DNA from: Polydactylus sextarius
Lineage: Eukaryota; Chordata; Actinopteri; Polynemidae
Direction of reading: 5' to 3'
NCBI GenBank assembly: GCA_016801845.1
Contig: CM028931.1
Span: forward strand, 22,458,302-22,522,301
DNA: 64,000 bases
The notes beneath the pieces were generated by a model, which worked only from the letters and a program-made list of their open reading frames with translations, had not been told where the DNA came from and did no database searches. The position numbers and the translations under genes are program-made. Shown here one piece after another: positions 36,151 to 47,790 of this stretch; positions within the stretch are counted from its first letter, which is position 1, and the number at the start of each line of letters is the position of its first letter.

Positions 36151-37289
36151 ATTCACAGTTTTGTCTAAATATCAGACCTATCATCCTACCGATTATTAAA
36201 ATAAAATTTTATGAAAATAACTAAGTTTAGCAAGAGAAAGAGAGAAAATCCAAACCACATAGATGATAATATAAATGACCTTTATCCCAAACTAAAGGAA
36301 ACAAAAAGGTCATGCTCAGTTTACATCATTAATCTACCAGTTTTATGTATGTCAAGGGGCCCAATCAACAACAGGAAGTGCCGTTTCCGTGCCCCCTAGG
36401 TTCAAATATATTTAGGAGTCGGGCGCAATTTTTCCTAAATCTAAAAATAGATTTTAAGGAACTAAAATTAGCTCTGGGCCCATTTGATATAAAGCGAACG
36501 ACAGCGCGCACAAAGAAGATTATGTAAATTAGATCAAATGATCTTTCTTCCTGTCGCTTTAAACTATTGTAGTGCTGTTCTAGTTGAAGTTCCAGGTTCT
36601 CTCTTTGCACTGAACATCAGTGGTCATTATGTTCTCTATGGTGCCTCCGTAGAACATGTTGAGGATGGGAGGGGGGCAGGTGTGGTCACCCCCCAGAAAC
36701 TACCCCCAAAGAAAGTGGAGAGATAAATATGTCTGGTCTTTACAGCAACTGCTAAAACCAAATTAGCAGCCAAGCTAACGCCGCCTAGTGCTTCTATTCA
36801 ATTTCTTAGCAGGGTTTAACACTTGGGAGCTGTTTGTAGGATTCGCTTCCAACACTTCGGGCCATTCGGGGAACAGAGGAGGGGCTCAAAGCGATGCATG
36901 GAGACACAGAGAAGACGTTTGTTGGAATTGGAACTGATCGACGTCCGTGGCATGTTACTGTTGTGGAAGGAATACTACCGGCAAAGCGAGATTCCGGAAA
37001 TTAGCTAATTCTAGCGGACCAATCAGAGGCATGCGTGCTCCATGAGCTCTATGTCGTTTCGAAGGATAGTTAAAAAGTTGGGGCATAAATCAGCCTTTAT
37101 GCTCAACCGCTACTTCCCTGGAATGCTAATCAATACCCGGATACGGCTACGGACATTACACTGGATACCGCTCGGTGGACAACTCCGAGTAGCGATTGGT
37201 TGACGCAGGAACGTATGCCTAACGGATAGATTTCAGACGCTTTGCGTAAAGGGAAATGATGCGAAAGCATCTGATGCGCCAGCTTACCA

Positions 37290-38330
37290 AAATAAGAGGC
37301 CAAAACTCCAAAATTATCGTCACAACTGGCCAAAAAAAGAGTCCGAAATCCACCACAGTCAACCCAAAAGTCTTTCTCTTTGACTAGTAAACCGTAACTA
37401 TGACATGATCAAACCAAAGACCTTCACCCGGATTCCTGGATCTGCCAGACCACTCAGAATCTTTGACATCTGGGTAGTTGTTGTACCAGACCAGCAGTCG
37501 TTTCACTTCCCCTCGGTAGGCCCTTGTACTTGTATCATCCGCGACCTTTACGCTGCGTTTAGTAGCCAATTCGGTGCATCCGTCACCGGTCGTCGACGTA
37601 AACGGCGCTGGGCTCAAGACGAAGGAAACGTAGGCGTTTTGGAAGCAACCGTTCGGGTTTAGTCGTCACTGGTTCAATTAACCTTGAGTTCTGACTTTAA
37701 ATACCCTTGAATATTTCCAAATTTGTCACTAAAGATGGTGAACTTCCTGTTGGATGTCATCGTTTTGAGGAAAAGTTGACCTGGCCTTTAACGTGAAGCG
37801 TAAACTCTAAAGAAGCTACGTTTTCTCGGAAGCGAATTCTTTGACGTTCAAGTGGCTTCTGCTAAAAGCTTCGACTGAAGTGGACGAAAAGGAAAACGGG
37901 AGGTTTTTGAACAATTTCAAAAAAAAAAAAAACCATCAGCACGTCGGTCGTTTCTCGCGGTTAATTAACAATGACAACAATGAGTCCTTCAGGAGCACTT
38001 ATGTCCTTTTAGTTTACTTAACCCCCGGACGATTCGATGGTATCAGAAAGATTGATGTTACGTCTTCACCTCAACAAGCTTCCGCGTGGAATCCGTCGCG
38101 TTTTCGTCTCCGTAGTTTAACACCGGTACACAAACGAGACAGAAACCCAGATGTCAAAGATTGTGGCTGTCGTCTGGCAGATGTTTCTTACTTTTAGATT
38201 CACTTTGTCACAGAGGAAACGGGGTGAAGGTCTTTGGTTTGACTATGTCATAGTTATGGTTTAGTAAACTGCATAAAAAGTTAAGATAAACAAGGTAAAG
38301 ACTCTTTTTATAGCAGTTGTGTCTATATAT
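37290..38330. mobile_element. Inverted pair of family A elements enclosing 670 bp
   Basis: A forward copy at 37290-37476 (ending GACATCTGGGT) and a reverse copy at 38146-38330 (starting ACCCAGATGTCAAAG) face each other with their CTGGGT ends inward. Both share CAAACCAAAGACCTTCACCC or its complement. The enclosed DNA has no recognisable transposase. Confidence 0.5.
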
Positions 38331-39235
38331 AGGTTTATATATATTATTCCATAATTGTTTTTTTGTTGTTGTTGTTTTTTTGCATATATATTATATTATT
38401 AATATTTATTCATATTTTTGCACTAATGTAATTCATAATATAATTACCACTAATTATCAGTATTATTTATAATAATGCATAATGTATCATTATCATGTAT
38501 AATTATTATAATATATATAATATTAGATATGATATTAATATGGTTCTATTAACAATATACTATTATTATTATTATTATATAAATATATTGTATAATACAA
38601 ATTATGTGACATAATATCATAATATTATTCATATTCATAAATATTATTTTAATAAAATAATTTATAATGAATGACCATTACTGTGTCTGATTATTATATT
38701 ATATATAATTGTAAAATAAATAATAATATAAATATTGGTTTATCATTATTATTATTATTATTATTATTGATATTATATTGTCGTTATTTTAGATCGTATA
38801 ACATATTACAGATTTTGTGATAATATATAATGTTGCATAATAATCATAATATTATTAATATTCATAAATGTTATTGTTGCCAATGACATAATATAAATAT
38901 GTAATAGTTAATAATATAAAATTGTTATATATAATATTATATTAGTATCATAAATACAACATATATAATTATAATAATAATAATATTGTTGTAGTTATTA
39001 TTATTATTATTATTATTATGTTAAACTAGGCCTGTAGCAAAATAATACAATAGTGATTATTAAATAAAAATCAAAATTAAAAAAAAAAAGTTTTATTTAT
39101 TGATTGTCAGATTCATAATAAAATCTAATTTTTATCTTAAATATAAGCCGCTAATATTTACAAATAATAACGATGTGTTTCAATTAAAATATATATATAT
39201 ATTATTATTATTATTTTTATTTTTATTTAATTGTA
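38330..39235. repeat. Very AT-rich block with (ATT)n runs
   Basis: About 900 bases of AT, ATT and TTA microsatellites, including (TTA)n near 38745-38768 and (ATT)n near 38998-39020. It ends abruptly at the GC-rich tmem263 promoter. Confidence 0.85.
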
Positions 39236-39239
39236 ATGT

Positions 39240-39516
39240 TGCAGTAGAGACAGAGAGCGCCCCCCTTTCCCGCTCTTTTTTCCTCTCTGTCGCCATCTTG
39301 TGGCCGAGCGCCGCCATTACGCCCCACCTTCCTCCTCCTCCTCCTCCTCCTCTTCTTCTTCTTCTTCTTCTCTCCAGCTCACAATAAACAACACGACGTC
39401 ACTTCCGCTCTTGGAGGTTGACAGCAGAAAACAACAGAAAAGAAGGAGCGATTAAAAACACACACGCGCGCGCAGCGGAGACGTTATTATTCCCGACGAG
39501 CAGCTTCTGTAGCGGG
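39240..39516 (+). promoter_or_regulatory. CpG-rich promoter of tmem263
   Basis: After 900 bases of AT-rich DNA the sequence turns GC-rich. It has two YY1-like sites (GCCATCTTGTGG and GCCGCCATTA), a (TCC/TTC)n tract, a CRE-like CGACGTCA at about 39394 and an adjacent ETS-like ACTTCCG. This is the usual set-up of a TATA-less housekeeping promoter. Confidence 0.6.
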
Positions 39517-42507
39517 ATGAAGGTGAGACCCTCTGCTTTATTTTATTTCTTTTTTTATTTTATTTTATTTTAAATCTTTAATATCGACTAATACACACTC
39601 CGTATCAGTGACTCTGCTGATATTCAGTAACGTCAGAGTGAAAACACACAATACCCGCTACGTAAAGTCACTGATATCTTTATATTTGTTTCTTTTTTAT
39701 TTAATTTTTTTCCCCAAAAATGTCTACATCTTATACATCCTTCATTGGTAACAAATACAGTCTCGTGCGCAGACGTCACTGCTGCGATGATATTTTTAAA
39801 TATTAAAAAAAAAAAAAAAAAAAAAAAGATATTTCAATAGATGAGATGATGCAACAGCTACTTTGGACTTTATTTTAATTTTTTTAGTAAAAAAAAAAAA
39901 AAAAAGAATAAAAATGTTCACATATAATTTATTAACATTTTATGACAACGTCAAGCACGGGTCATTTTAAAGGTGCAAGCGGTAAACTTTCCTGCTAGAT
40001 ATTAAAGCTAACTAGCTGGTTTTAGTTGCTTAAAGTGACACGGTATCTATTTTATTTCACCACCAACACGAGTCCAACGCCCCCGCAAGAGATATTTTAT
40101 ATTCGAAATAATATTAAGTTTCAACGTACAAATAGCGGACAGTGAAAGTAAGTGGGGCAGCCAGCCGAACGTAGTTAAATCGCCACTTCAGTTTATGTGT
40201 AATGACCCTATTCATGCTACTGCTCAAGTGAAGTGATTTAAAAAAAAAAAAAAATGACAATTTACATATGTTTGGCCGACTGCCCCATTTACTTTCATTG
40301 TTAGCTAATTGTCTGTGAAAAGTCAACATCAAACTCAAGAGATATTTTACGTTGGTCGAAGTAAGTATCGAGTTTGACAGTCTTGTTTTCACAACCAAAT
40401 AGCTAACAATGAAAGTAAATGGGGCAGCCAGCCAAATGTATCTAAATTGTCATTTTTTAACCACTAATAAAGCCCAAAATATCACTTCACTTCAGCAGTA
40501 GCATGAATAGGGTCCCTACACATAAACTGAAGTGCTGATAATTTAGTAAGTGTTCCACATCAGCAGATTCATCATTTTCCTTGCTACGTCGGCCTTTTGT
40601 TCAGGAAAATAATGAATCTGCTGATCTGTAAGACATTGGGTAACCGACATAAGTGTACTGAGAGTTTATTAAAAAGACTCTTATACAAGACTTATCCAAC
40701 GTCTTGTTTTCATAACAACTGGTGATAAAGGATGTTCCAGATCAGCAGATTCATCATTTTCCTGAAAACCAACCGATTTTGTCCATGAAGAACGACAAAA
40801 ATGATGAATCTGCTGATCTGGAACACCTTTCGTGTTGTTCCTGATCAACAGATTCATCATTTTTGCTATTTTGAGCTTCATTAGTGGTTAAAAAAATGAC
40901 AATTTAGATACGTTTGGCTGGCTGCCCCATTTACTTTCATTGTTAGTTATTTGGCTTTGAAAACAAAAAGACGGTCAAACTCGATATTACTTCTACTAAC
41001 GTAAAATATCTCTTGAGGGGGTGTTTGACTCGTGTTCGTGGTGAAATAGATGCGGGGTTCGTTGTATTTTTCAGATGGTGACTTCAGAACAGGAGGTGGA
41101 GGAGGAGAATCGTTCATCTCCGGATGAATTCGACAACCATCACGTCTGTGACGACAGAGAGCGGGAGGAGGTTCCTCCGTACCTCCGAGAAGAAGAAACA
41201 CTTGGTAAAGAACCACGGTCGCCATGGAGACGGCGCGACGAGTCTCCATGGCGACAGAATGACAACAAACGAACAAAGATGGCGTCCATAGACCCGTTTG
41301 CGTCCGTCAGAGAAGAGTCCTGCTATCAGTTAGCAAAGCGGCAACTAGCCGCCGCTAAGCTAACGCTAACAAACGTTATAAATAAGCGAGTTAGTTAGCG
41401 ATAAATTAGCTTAAAAAGTTTGATAATAAAGTCGCTAACTTTTTTGACAACTGCGTCCTTGTCCTGGTGCATGCTGGGAAATTTCCCATACCCCTTTTTT
41501 GTTTGCAGCGCTAAAACCGACCAAAGGGTCTTTGTCCGTCTTCTATAAACTCAGGGGTTTCCTGGGCAGTAGATTATTTTTGGATTAGGACAGATTACCT
41601 CCGGGCAAACTTAATACATATGATAATGGTGTCAGCGTTTTTAATCAAGGCCAACCAGTGGGGAACAAGGGGCAACAAGGGGGGGGGTAATTTCTGGGTT
41701 ATTTTACAGGAGCAAGGTTTTGGTTTTTGGCACAGATTAGTGGCACCGACACCATTTTTTTAGCTCCTTCTGGTGAGGTTAGCACCGATTGTTAGCGACT
41801 GGATGAATAGCTTCTACCACTTAGAATCAAAGGAAGTGGTCCAGATTCAGTGGAACTGATATTCCAAAGTTAATGACCGTCGGACCTCCGGATGGGTCCC
41901 AAAAAATCCCATTCTGGAGGGTGGTTTCAAAAGTTTCTGGTGGTCTCTGAAAACGCCGTCTCCGTGTAAACGAAAGGCCTAAACGATAAAGAATTTTTCT
42001 AGATTCACCTGTTTTTGGTCTGAACCAAAAAAAACGCCTCGGACCACCACCCAGACCAAATTGGACATCGTCCTCCAATAAATAGTAGAAGAAGAAAAGA
42101 AACAGGAAGTAGCAGCAAAACAAGCAAAATAAAAAAAAAAAAAAAACAGTATAGGAAGAAGGAAATTCATCCGTTTAAGACAAGAAGTCATCATTTCTGT
42201 TTTCTCCGTCTTTATTTCCGTCTCAGACTCGGAGAAGGACCACCCGAGGCCCGAAGCGGGAGTCGTGTGGCGAGTGGGCGGCGGCCTGTTCAGCATGACG
42301 CGAAACGTGGTCGGCGCGACCCTGGGAGGCGTCGCATGGGTGGGGACGAAAAGCTTGGAGCTCACCAAGACGGCCGTGACCACCGTGCCGGCAGCCGGCG
42401 TCGGCCTTGTCAAAGGAAGCGTCTCCATGGTTACGGGAGGCGTCGGAGCGGTGGGATCGGCAGTGGCGAGTAAAGTCACGCCGAAGAAGAAGGACAAAGC
42501 CGACTGA
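39517..42507 (+). CDS. tmem263: Transmembrane protein 263 (three exons)
   Basis: Small conserved vertebrate membrane protein of poorly known function, linked in the literature to skeletal growth. Exons are 39517-39522 (ATG AAG), 41075-41204 and 42227-42507; phases agree and give 138 residues, or 136 from the second ATG at 41075. The second ATG has the stronger start context (A at -3, G at +4) and may be the real start, with exon 1 then untranslated. The N-terminus is acidic (EQEVEEENRSS) and leads to VPPYLREE. The glycine-rich hydrophobic core GATLGGVAWVG, LTKTAVTTVPAAGVGLVKG and VTGGVGAVGSAVASKV matches human TMEM263 closely and ends KKKDKAD. The N-terminal half is about 20 residues longer than in mammals. 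Confidence 0.92.
40041..41056. mobile_element. Family B foldback element, full-length, in tmem263 intron 1
   Basis: Outer arms are about 45-60 bp: the left holds ATTTCACCACCAACACGAGT and GCAAGAGATATTTTA, and the right holds TAAAATATCTCTTGAGGGGG and CGTGTTCGTGGTGAAATAGA. Inside are two further foldback modules (40136-40330 and 40405-40975) with AGCAGATTCATCAT stems. The right end lies about 18 bases before the exon 2 acceptor at 41074. Confidence 0.75.
41218..41510 (+). mobile_element. Family C fragment in tmem263 intron 2
   Basis: Right half of family C: CGACGAGTCTCCATGGCGAC, ACAAAGATGGCGTCC, AGCTAACGCTAACAAACG and GGTGCATGCTGGGAAATTTC. It starts within 15 bases of the exon 2 donor. Both terminal GGGCCAATCC repeats are missing. 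Confidence 0.65.
42070..42115 (-). mobile_element. Family E right-arm fragment
   Basis: CCAATAAATAGTAGAAGAAG followed by AAAAGAAACAGGAAGTAGC is the arm that recurs at 56.7 and 63.6-63.8 kb. Confidence 0.5.
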
Positions 42508-42519
42508 TGGGACGGACCG

Positions 42520-42550
42520 TGGGTTGTGTGTGTGTGTGTGTGTGTGTGTA
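42520..42550. repeat. (TG)n microsatellite in tmem263 3' untranslated region
   Basis: About 13 TG units start just after the stop codon. Confidence 0.8.
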
Positions 42551-42672
42551 ATGTGAAGGAGTAAAATACCTCGAAAGCTTTGAACGGATTTTCATCATAG
42601 TTCCTCTGATTTAAGCGGCGTTAATTCACTCATGCAGCTACAAAGACACAACAGCAGTGATGCAGTATAAGT

Positions 42673-42678
42673 AATAAA
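42673..42678 (+). promoter_or_regulatory. Candidate tmem263 polyadenylation signal
   Basis: AATAAA about 165 bases after the stop codon; a second hexamer overlaps the following A/T run. It lies before the family F element. Confidence 0.45.
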
Positions 42679-42854
42679 AAAAATAAAAATCGTAAAAAAA
42701 AACGAAAGAAGCTGAAGGTGATGAGTACAGATATTTCCGATGGCAACAAAAGACTGAGTGTTGCAGCGCTGCTCCGTCCGTTTACTTCCCGTTTACTTCC
42801 CGTTTGCTTCCTGTTTTGTGGTCGACGGCATTTTTTTCTCGTCGTCTGTAGTCG

Positions 42855-44012
42855 GACCCTCCAGGGTTTTTCGCGATGTTTGCGATCGCAACCGCTAACG
42901 CAAAAAATTCAACCGCTGCTCCGTGAATTCGGCAAGACCTGGAAATTTTTGATCAACACAGCAACTTTTTTTTTTTTTTTCCTCAACTTTGTTGTAATTT
43001 TTGGCCAACCATCGCAACTCTTTTCCGATCTTTGACCAACCGTCACAACTTTGTTGCAATTTTCCAACCAATCACAACAACTTTGTTGCAATTTTTGACC
43101 AATCACCGCAATTTTTGACCAACCATCACAACGTTGTTGTAATTTCCAACCAATCACCGCAATTTTGTTGCAATTTTTGGCCAACCATCGCAACTTCTCT
43201 CTGATTTTTGACTAACCATCACAACTTTGTTGCAATTTTTCAACCAATCACCGGAACTTTGTTGCAATTTTTGACCAATCACCACAATTTTGTTGCAATT
43301 TTTGACCAACCGTCACAACTTTGTTGCAATTTCCAACCAATTACCACAACTTTGTTGCAATTTTCCAACCAATCACCGCAATTTTGTTGCAATTTTTGAC
43401 CAATCACCGCAATTTTTGACCAACCGTCACAAATTTGTTGCAATTTCCGGACCAATCACAGGAACTTTGTTGCAATTTTTGACCAACCATCGCAACTTCT
43501 CTGCGATTTTTGACCAAACATCACAACTTTGTTGCAATTTCCAACCAATTACCACAACTTTGTTGCAATTTTCCAACCAATCACCGCAATTTTGTTGCAA
43601 ATCTTGGCCAACCATCGCAACTTCTCTCTGATTTTTGACCAATCACCAAACTTTTCTGCAATATTTGAACAATTATCACAAAATTTCTGCAATTTTGACC
43701 AATCAACCCAACTTTCCTGCAACTTTTGATCAATCATCATCATTTCCCGCTTAACGTCGAGCCACACGTCAGAGAACTCACTTCTTTGTTTCTCTTGGAA
43801 GACGCAGGAAGCGTGTGATTAATAAAAAAAAAAGTCTCACCTTTACTTTCCCACGTCGCTGCTGAGGAACACGAGGAACAGTATCCAAGCAGAGTTCAAG
43901 AAAGAGGAGGAAAACAATTTTGAACCACGTATAATTTTGTTGTCTTTGACCTTCTCTTGTGGCTTTAATCGCAACGGTCTCAAAAAAGGCCCCGCGAAAT
44001 CCTGGAGGGACT
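42855..44012. mobile_element. Family F element with an internal minisatellite
   Basis: Ends are inverted: CCCTCCAGGGTTTTTCGCG at the left and CGCGAAATCCTGGAGGG at the right. Subterminal TTTGCGATCGCAACCG and TTTAATCGCAACGG are also inversely related in part. The core is the 31-bp minisatellite of 43000-43740. No transposase is present, so the element is non-autonomous. It resembles a repeat I recall from other teleosts. Confidence 0.6.
43000..43740. repeat. 31-bp minisatellite, about 24 units
   Basis: Unit close to GACCAACCATCACAACTTTG plus TTGCAATTTTT, with variants CCAACCAATCACCGC and TCTCTCTGATTTTTG. Because 31 is one more than a multiple of three, open frames appear in several phases; these are not genes. 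Confidence 0.85.
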
Positions 44013-44489
44013 GGTCAGTACTGGGACTAGTATTTATTGTAACAGAAGGAGAGAGAGAGAACGATATTGAACATACAAAATATAGAAAATACTGCGAGCA
44101 ATAACATGTGATGAGGTGTTCAGATATAAAAAGGGAATAGGAGTTTTTCCAGCCTTTGAAAATAAAAAAGTTCCCTCGTTGAAATACCTTGTTTTACCTT
44201 CTTGTTCTATAATACTCGGAGACTAAATTTGGTTACCGGATAGAAGCCACTTTAGTTTTTGTTAATAGCACCACCATGTGGCCATTTTTTAAAAAAAAAT
44301 CAAATTACAACACCAAAGCCTTGGACCATAATTCAAACATGTCCAACCAGATTTTAGCAAAGTAGAGATTCAACATGGAATGTAGTTGTGACGTAGCCTA
44401 GTTACGTAGCGATGACGTAGATGGTTTTGTTTGTTTTTTTTTTAAACCAATGTGAGTCCACCAAGGCGGAACAATCTTCACAACTCGCT

Positions 44490-45140
44490 CTGATCAACGA
44501 CCAATCACCAAACTTTTCTGCAATATTTGAACAATTATCAACAAAATTTCTGGGGCAGCCAGCCACCAATCTAAATTGTCATTTTTGCAACTTTTAATCA
44601 ATCATCATATCACTTCACTTCAGCAGTAGCATGAATAGGATCTCTATACATAAACTGAAGTACTGATAACTTAGTAAGTGAACACTGTTTTACAAGATTT
44701 ACCCAACCTCTTGTGATGAATCTGCTGATCTGGAACACCCTTTATCACCAGTTGTTGTGAAAACAAGACGTTGGGTAAGTCTTGTAAAACAGTCTTTTTA
44801 AGAAACTCTCGTTAAACTTGCATCTGTTACCCAATGTCTTTTCATAACAACTGGTGAAGAAGGGGGTGTTCCAGATCAGCAGATTCATCATTTTTAGTTA
44901 AAAAATTTAGTTATGGATACTTCAGTTTATGTGTAGGGACCCTATTTATGCTACTGCTGAAGTGAAGTGATATTTTGAGCTTTACTAGTGGTTAAAAAAT
45001 AACAATGTAAACACGTTTGGCTGGCTGCCCCATTTACTTTCATTGATAACTATTTGGTTGCGAAAACCAAAGACAGTCAAACTCAATATTACTTATTAAA
45101 ATATCTATGCAGAGGGTGTTTGACTCGAATTCATGGTGAA
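44490..45140. mobile_element. Family B element mixed with family F minisatellite sequence
   Basis: Family B blocks (GGGGCAGCCAGCCA, ATCTAAATTGTCATTTTTG, TCACTTCACTTCAGCAGTAG) alternate with minisatellite blocks (TGCAATATTTGAACAATTAT, GCAACTTTTAATCAATCATC). The remainder to 45140 is ordinary family B, ending near GAGGGTGTTTGACTCG. Confidence 0.6.
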
Positions 45141-46040
45141 ATTTGTTTTGATACTATTTGTGTGATATCGCTGATAAAATAGAATAAAATAAATAAACAA
45201 CAAACAAACATAAATAAACAGGGTGAAAATGGTCATAAAGTGACGTTACATAAGCTAACGGGTAAAGCAGGTTTCGTCCAATCGAGCTCACTGTGTTAGC
45301 ATCCTTCAGTGAACCTGACTGTTTAGCTTAGCACTGCATGCAGTAGTAAGCTAATGAACCATACATGTAAAAACCATTGCAATAAGTGCGATATATACAT
45401 TATTATTATCAGTCGCCGTCTACTGATAATACTCTTTTTGTCATATATAAGTTTTTTATTAGCGTGTCCATATTGGTATTGGAATTATGTACGTTTACTT
45501 GATGTTATTATATTATAGCATCTGTATATTAGCGGTGTTCGTCTTTACCATTGTCTTTGCCGCCAACCTGTAATTTAACAGAAACCCAATGTTTCCGCAA
45601 CTGTATGTTCTGTATGTTCCATACGGTAACAATAGCAACATTTTCGGGTAGAATATCAGCTTGCATGCTGCAATAAATAAAAGATAAATAAAATAAAAAA
45701 GGGAAGAGTAATAATTAGGTTCAGATATGATATGTTGAAAGTAAATGATTGTTGTTGGTACAATGTCAATGTCAGAATTCGGGAGATAATATCCGCTGTT
45801 TGACAGATGGGAAATTACTATTATTGCACTCAGTGTGCCCCCAAAACAAAGAAATAGCAATAACACAGTGCAATATATAGATGCGTTACATATATAAACG
45901 GAACAGTGTTGTACAAACTGAACCCGAGCAGTAATGTTTTTATCAATGGGTCCTTGATTTCCTGGAATATTTCACATTCATTAGAAAGAAACGGGAAAAC
46001 CTGGAGACAGTGTTTATTTTATATAACTACAATTATTTCA
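45140..46040. other. Intergenic AT-rich sequence, no feature seen
   Basis: No exon or strong repeat recognised on either strand. Confidence 0.4.
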
Positions 46041-46059
46041 TTCCAGTTATTTATTTGAC

Positions 46060-46466
46060 AAACGTATATATGTGTGTGTGATATATACACACATGTATAT
46101 ATATATATACATGTGTGTGTATCTACATGTGTATATTTTATTATATATATATATATATATATATATGAACATACATATACACACATGAATACATGTCTAC
46201 ACATATATGTATGTGAATGTATATGTATGCATATATACATACATGCATTTATTTGCATATGTGTGTGCACTTATACATATATACACAAACATGTATGCGT
46301 ATATACACATATATTCACATGTATATATTTATGTGCGTGTGTATACATATATACACACATATATTCATGTTTATATATGTGTACTCAAATACGCAAACAT
46401 ACAACTATGTGTCTATATATGTACATGTACACATGTGTTTGTATGTATGCGTGTATGTTTGTATAT

Positions 46467-46545
<79 letters not shown>
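46060..46545. repeat. Compound TATA/CACA microsatellite with long (AT)n tail
   Basis: About 480 bases of interleaved ATACATAC, ACACATAT and TGTGTATA motifs, then about 40 AT units from 46468. Open frames here are artefacts of the simple sequence. Confidence 0.9.
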
Positions 46546-46548
<3 letters not shown>

Positions 46549-46737
46549 TGATTCATGTTTCTGTCTCGAGGTGATCCTTTTTTCCTATAATTTGTATCAC
46601 AATTGCAAACAAAACAAAACTAACTAAACACGTTGCATCAAGCGCCACAGCGCCATCATTCGGACATAAACGAAATGTAAACGGGACGCTGATGTCGCTC
46701 TGTGTCTTCTATGTATCACAGCTGTATATCTGTCAGT

Positions 46738-46888
46738 CATATATATATATATATATATATATATTTTCAGAGGGGTTATGAAGAAAATCACGACTGACCT
46801 ATCTCTTACGATGTGTTAGTATGACGACTGATTTCTGTTTGCTTTGGTTTGAATTTTGTAATTTACTCTTGTTGCTGTGAAGCTACAT

Positions 46889-46920
<32 letters not shown>
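46738..46920. repeat. Two short (AT)n tracts
   Basis: (AT)n at about 46738-46763 and 46895-46921, with ordinary sequence between. Confidence 0.8.
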
Positions 46921-46925
<5 letters not shown>

Positions 46926-47337
46926 ACAAAAAAAATTGCTGCATGCCTCAGAATAGGCTTCTTTCTGTTTCCCTTTCCCCTCTTTTTTTCCATCTCTTCA
47001 GGCTCTTTTGGGTAGTTTTAAAAAAGAAAAAGAAAAAAAAAAAAGCTGTTACCGTGAAATTTTTCGGACTAAGCGGTTTTATGTATTATAGAATTATTTT
47101 TGCAAAACAGGATGAGACTGTACTGTAAAATAAAGACTGCAGTTTTTCTGTCAAGACGAGTCCAGTCGATTCATTTGTGCCTTTCATATCTTATATTTGC
47201 CAAATTTGGGAACCGCTTATGCTCTATGACTCTATTATTCATGTAGGCATATACCACAATTTTAATGATATGTCAAAATACTTAAAAAAAAGTTTTAAAA
47301 AAGTTAACTTACCTGGTTATGAGTCAATACCATTTCT

Positions 47338-47525
47338 ACCCAGATAGCAAAATCATTATGGGGCAAAATTTGACCCAATTTTGGCAACATTTTAGAAGGA
47401 TGTAGGATCCCTTTATGGCCCAAATTAAGGGTGCAATAGAAAAAAAACTAAAGGAGTTCAAAACCTAACCAAAACAAATTATGGAACTCCAAAACATAGA
47501 CATAACTGCCCCCAAAATAGTCCAG
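47338..47525 (+). mobile_element. Family A element with intact left terminus
   Basis: Starts ACCCAGATAGCAAAATCATT and proceeds through CCCAAATTAAGGGTGCAA, AATTATGGAACTCC and CATAACTGCCCC. The right end is cut by the following 270-bp repeat. Confidence 0.65.
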
Positions 47526-47527
47526 AA

Positions 47528-47790
47528 TCCAACCTGAATTCAACATAGATCACCTTCGGTATGTGGAGTGTCTGCATTGGTTTTCTACAGCTGTGAATGT
47601 TTGTATGTATATGTCAACTCTGTGATGGATGGATGGAAGTGCACCAAGGTGAGGGTGGACCCGACCCTGGATGAGATAATTAAGAACATAGACCTGGTCT
47701 GAGTCTATAGAACAAGAAAATCTGCTCCCCCATCAGTTTCTCAGAAAGCTAACAGTTATCATTGAGCAAAACTGGATTGTTGCTACAACC
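47528..47790 (+). repeat. Dispersed 270-bp repeat, copy 2
   Basis: Same ordered blocks as 27.40-27.67 kb, including CACCTTCGGTATGTGGAGTG and CACCAAGGTGAGGGTGGAC, and again followed by a family A element after TTGCTACA. Confidence 0.65.

Larger units (their letters stand above)
33420..39240. other. Gene-poor spacer between ano1 and tmem263
   Basis: No gene is supported. It holds a family B end fragment near 33812-33860 (GTTGTGAAATAGACCC), a poly-A run at 33998-34018, family B pieces at 34.7 and 36.0 kb, a family A pair at 37.3-38.3 kb, and the AT block after 38.33 kb. Confidence 0.5.

Noticed and set aside
42265..42473. Arg/Gly-rich alternative frame over tmem263 exon 3
   Set aside because: Shadow of the true frame, which matches TMEM263 throughout.
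43001..43770. Open frames on both strands repeating CNF and NQSPQF-like words
   Set aside because: They are translations of the 31-bp minisatellite in shifting frames.
46074..46627. Long open frames rich in Tyr, Ile and His
   Set aside because: Pure product of TATA/CACA microsatellite sequence.
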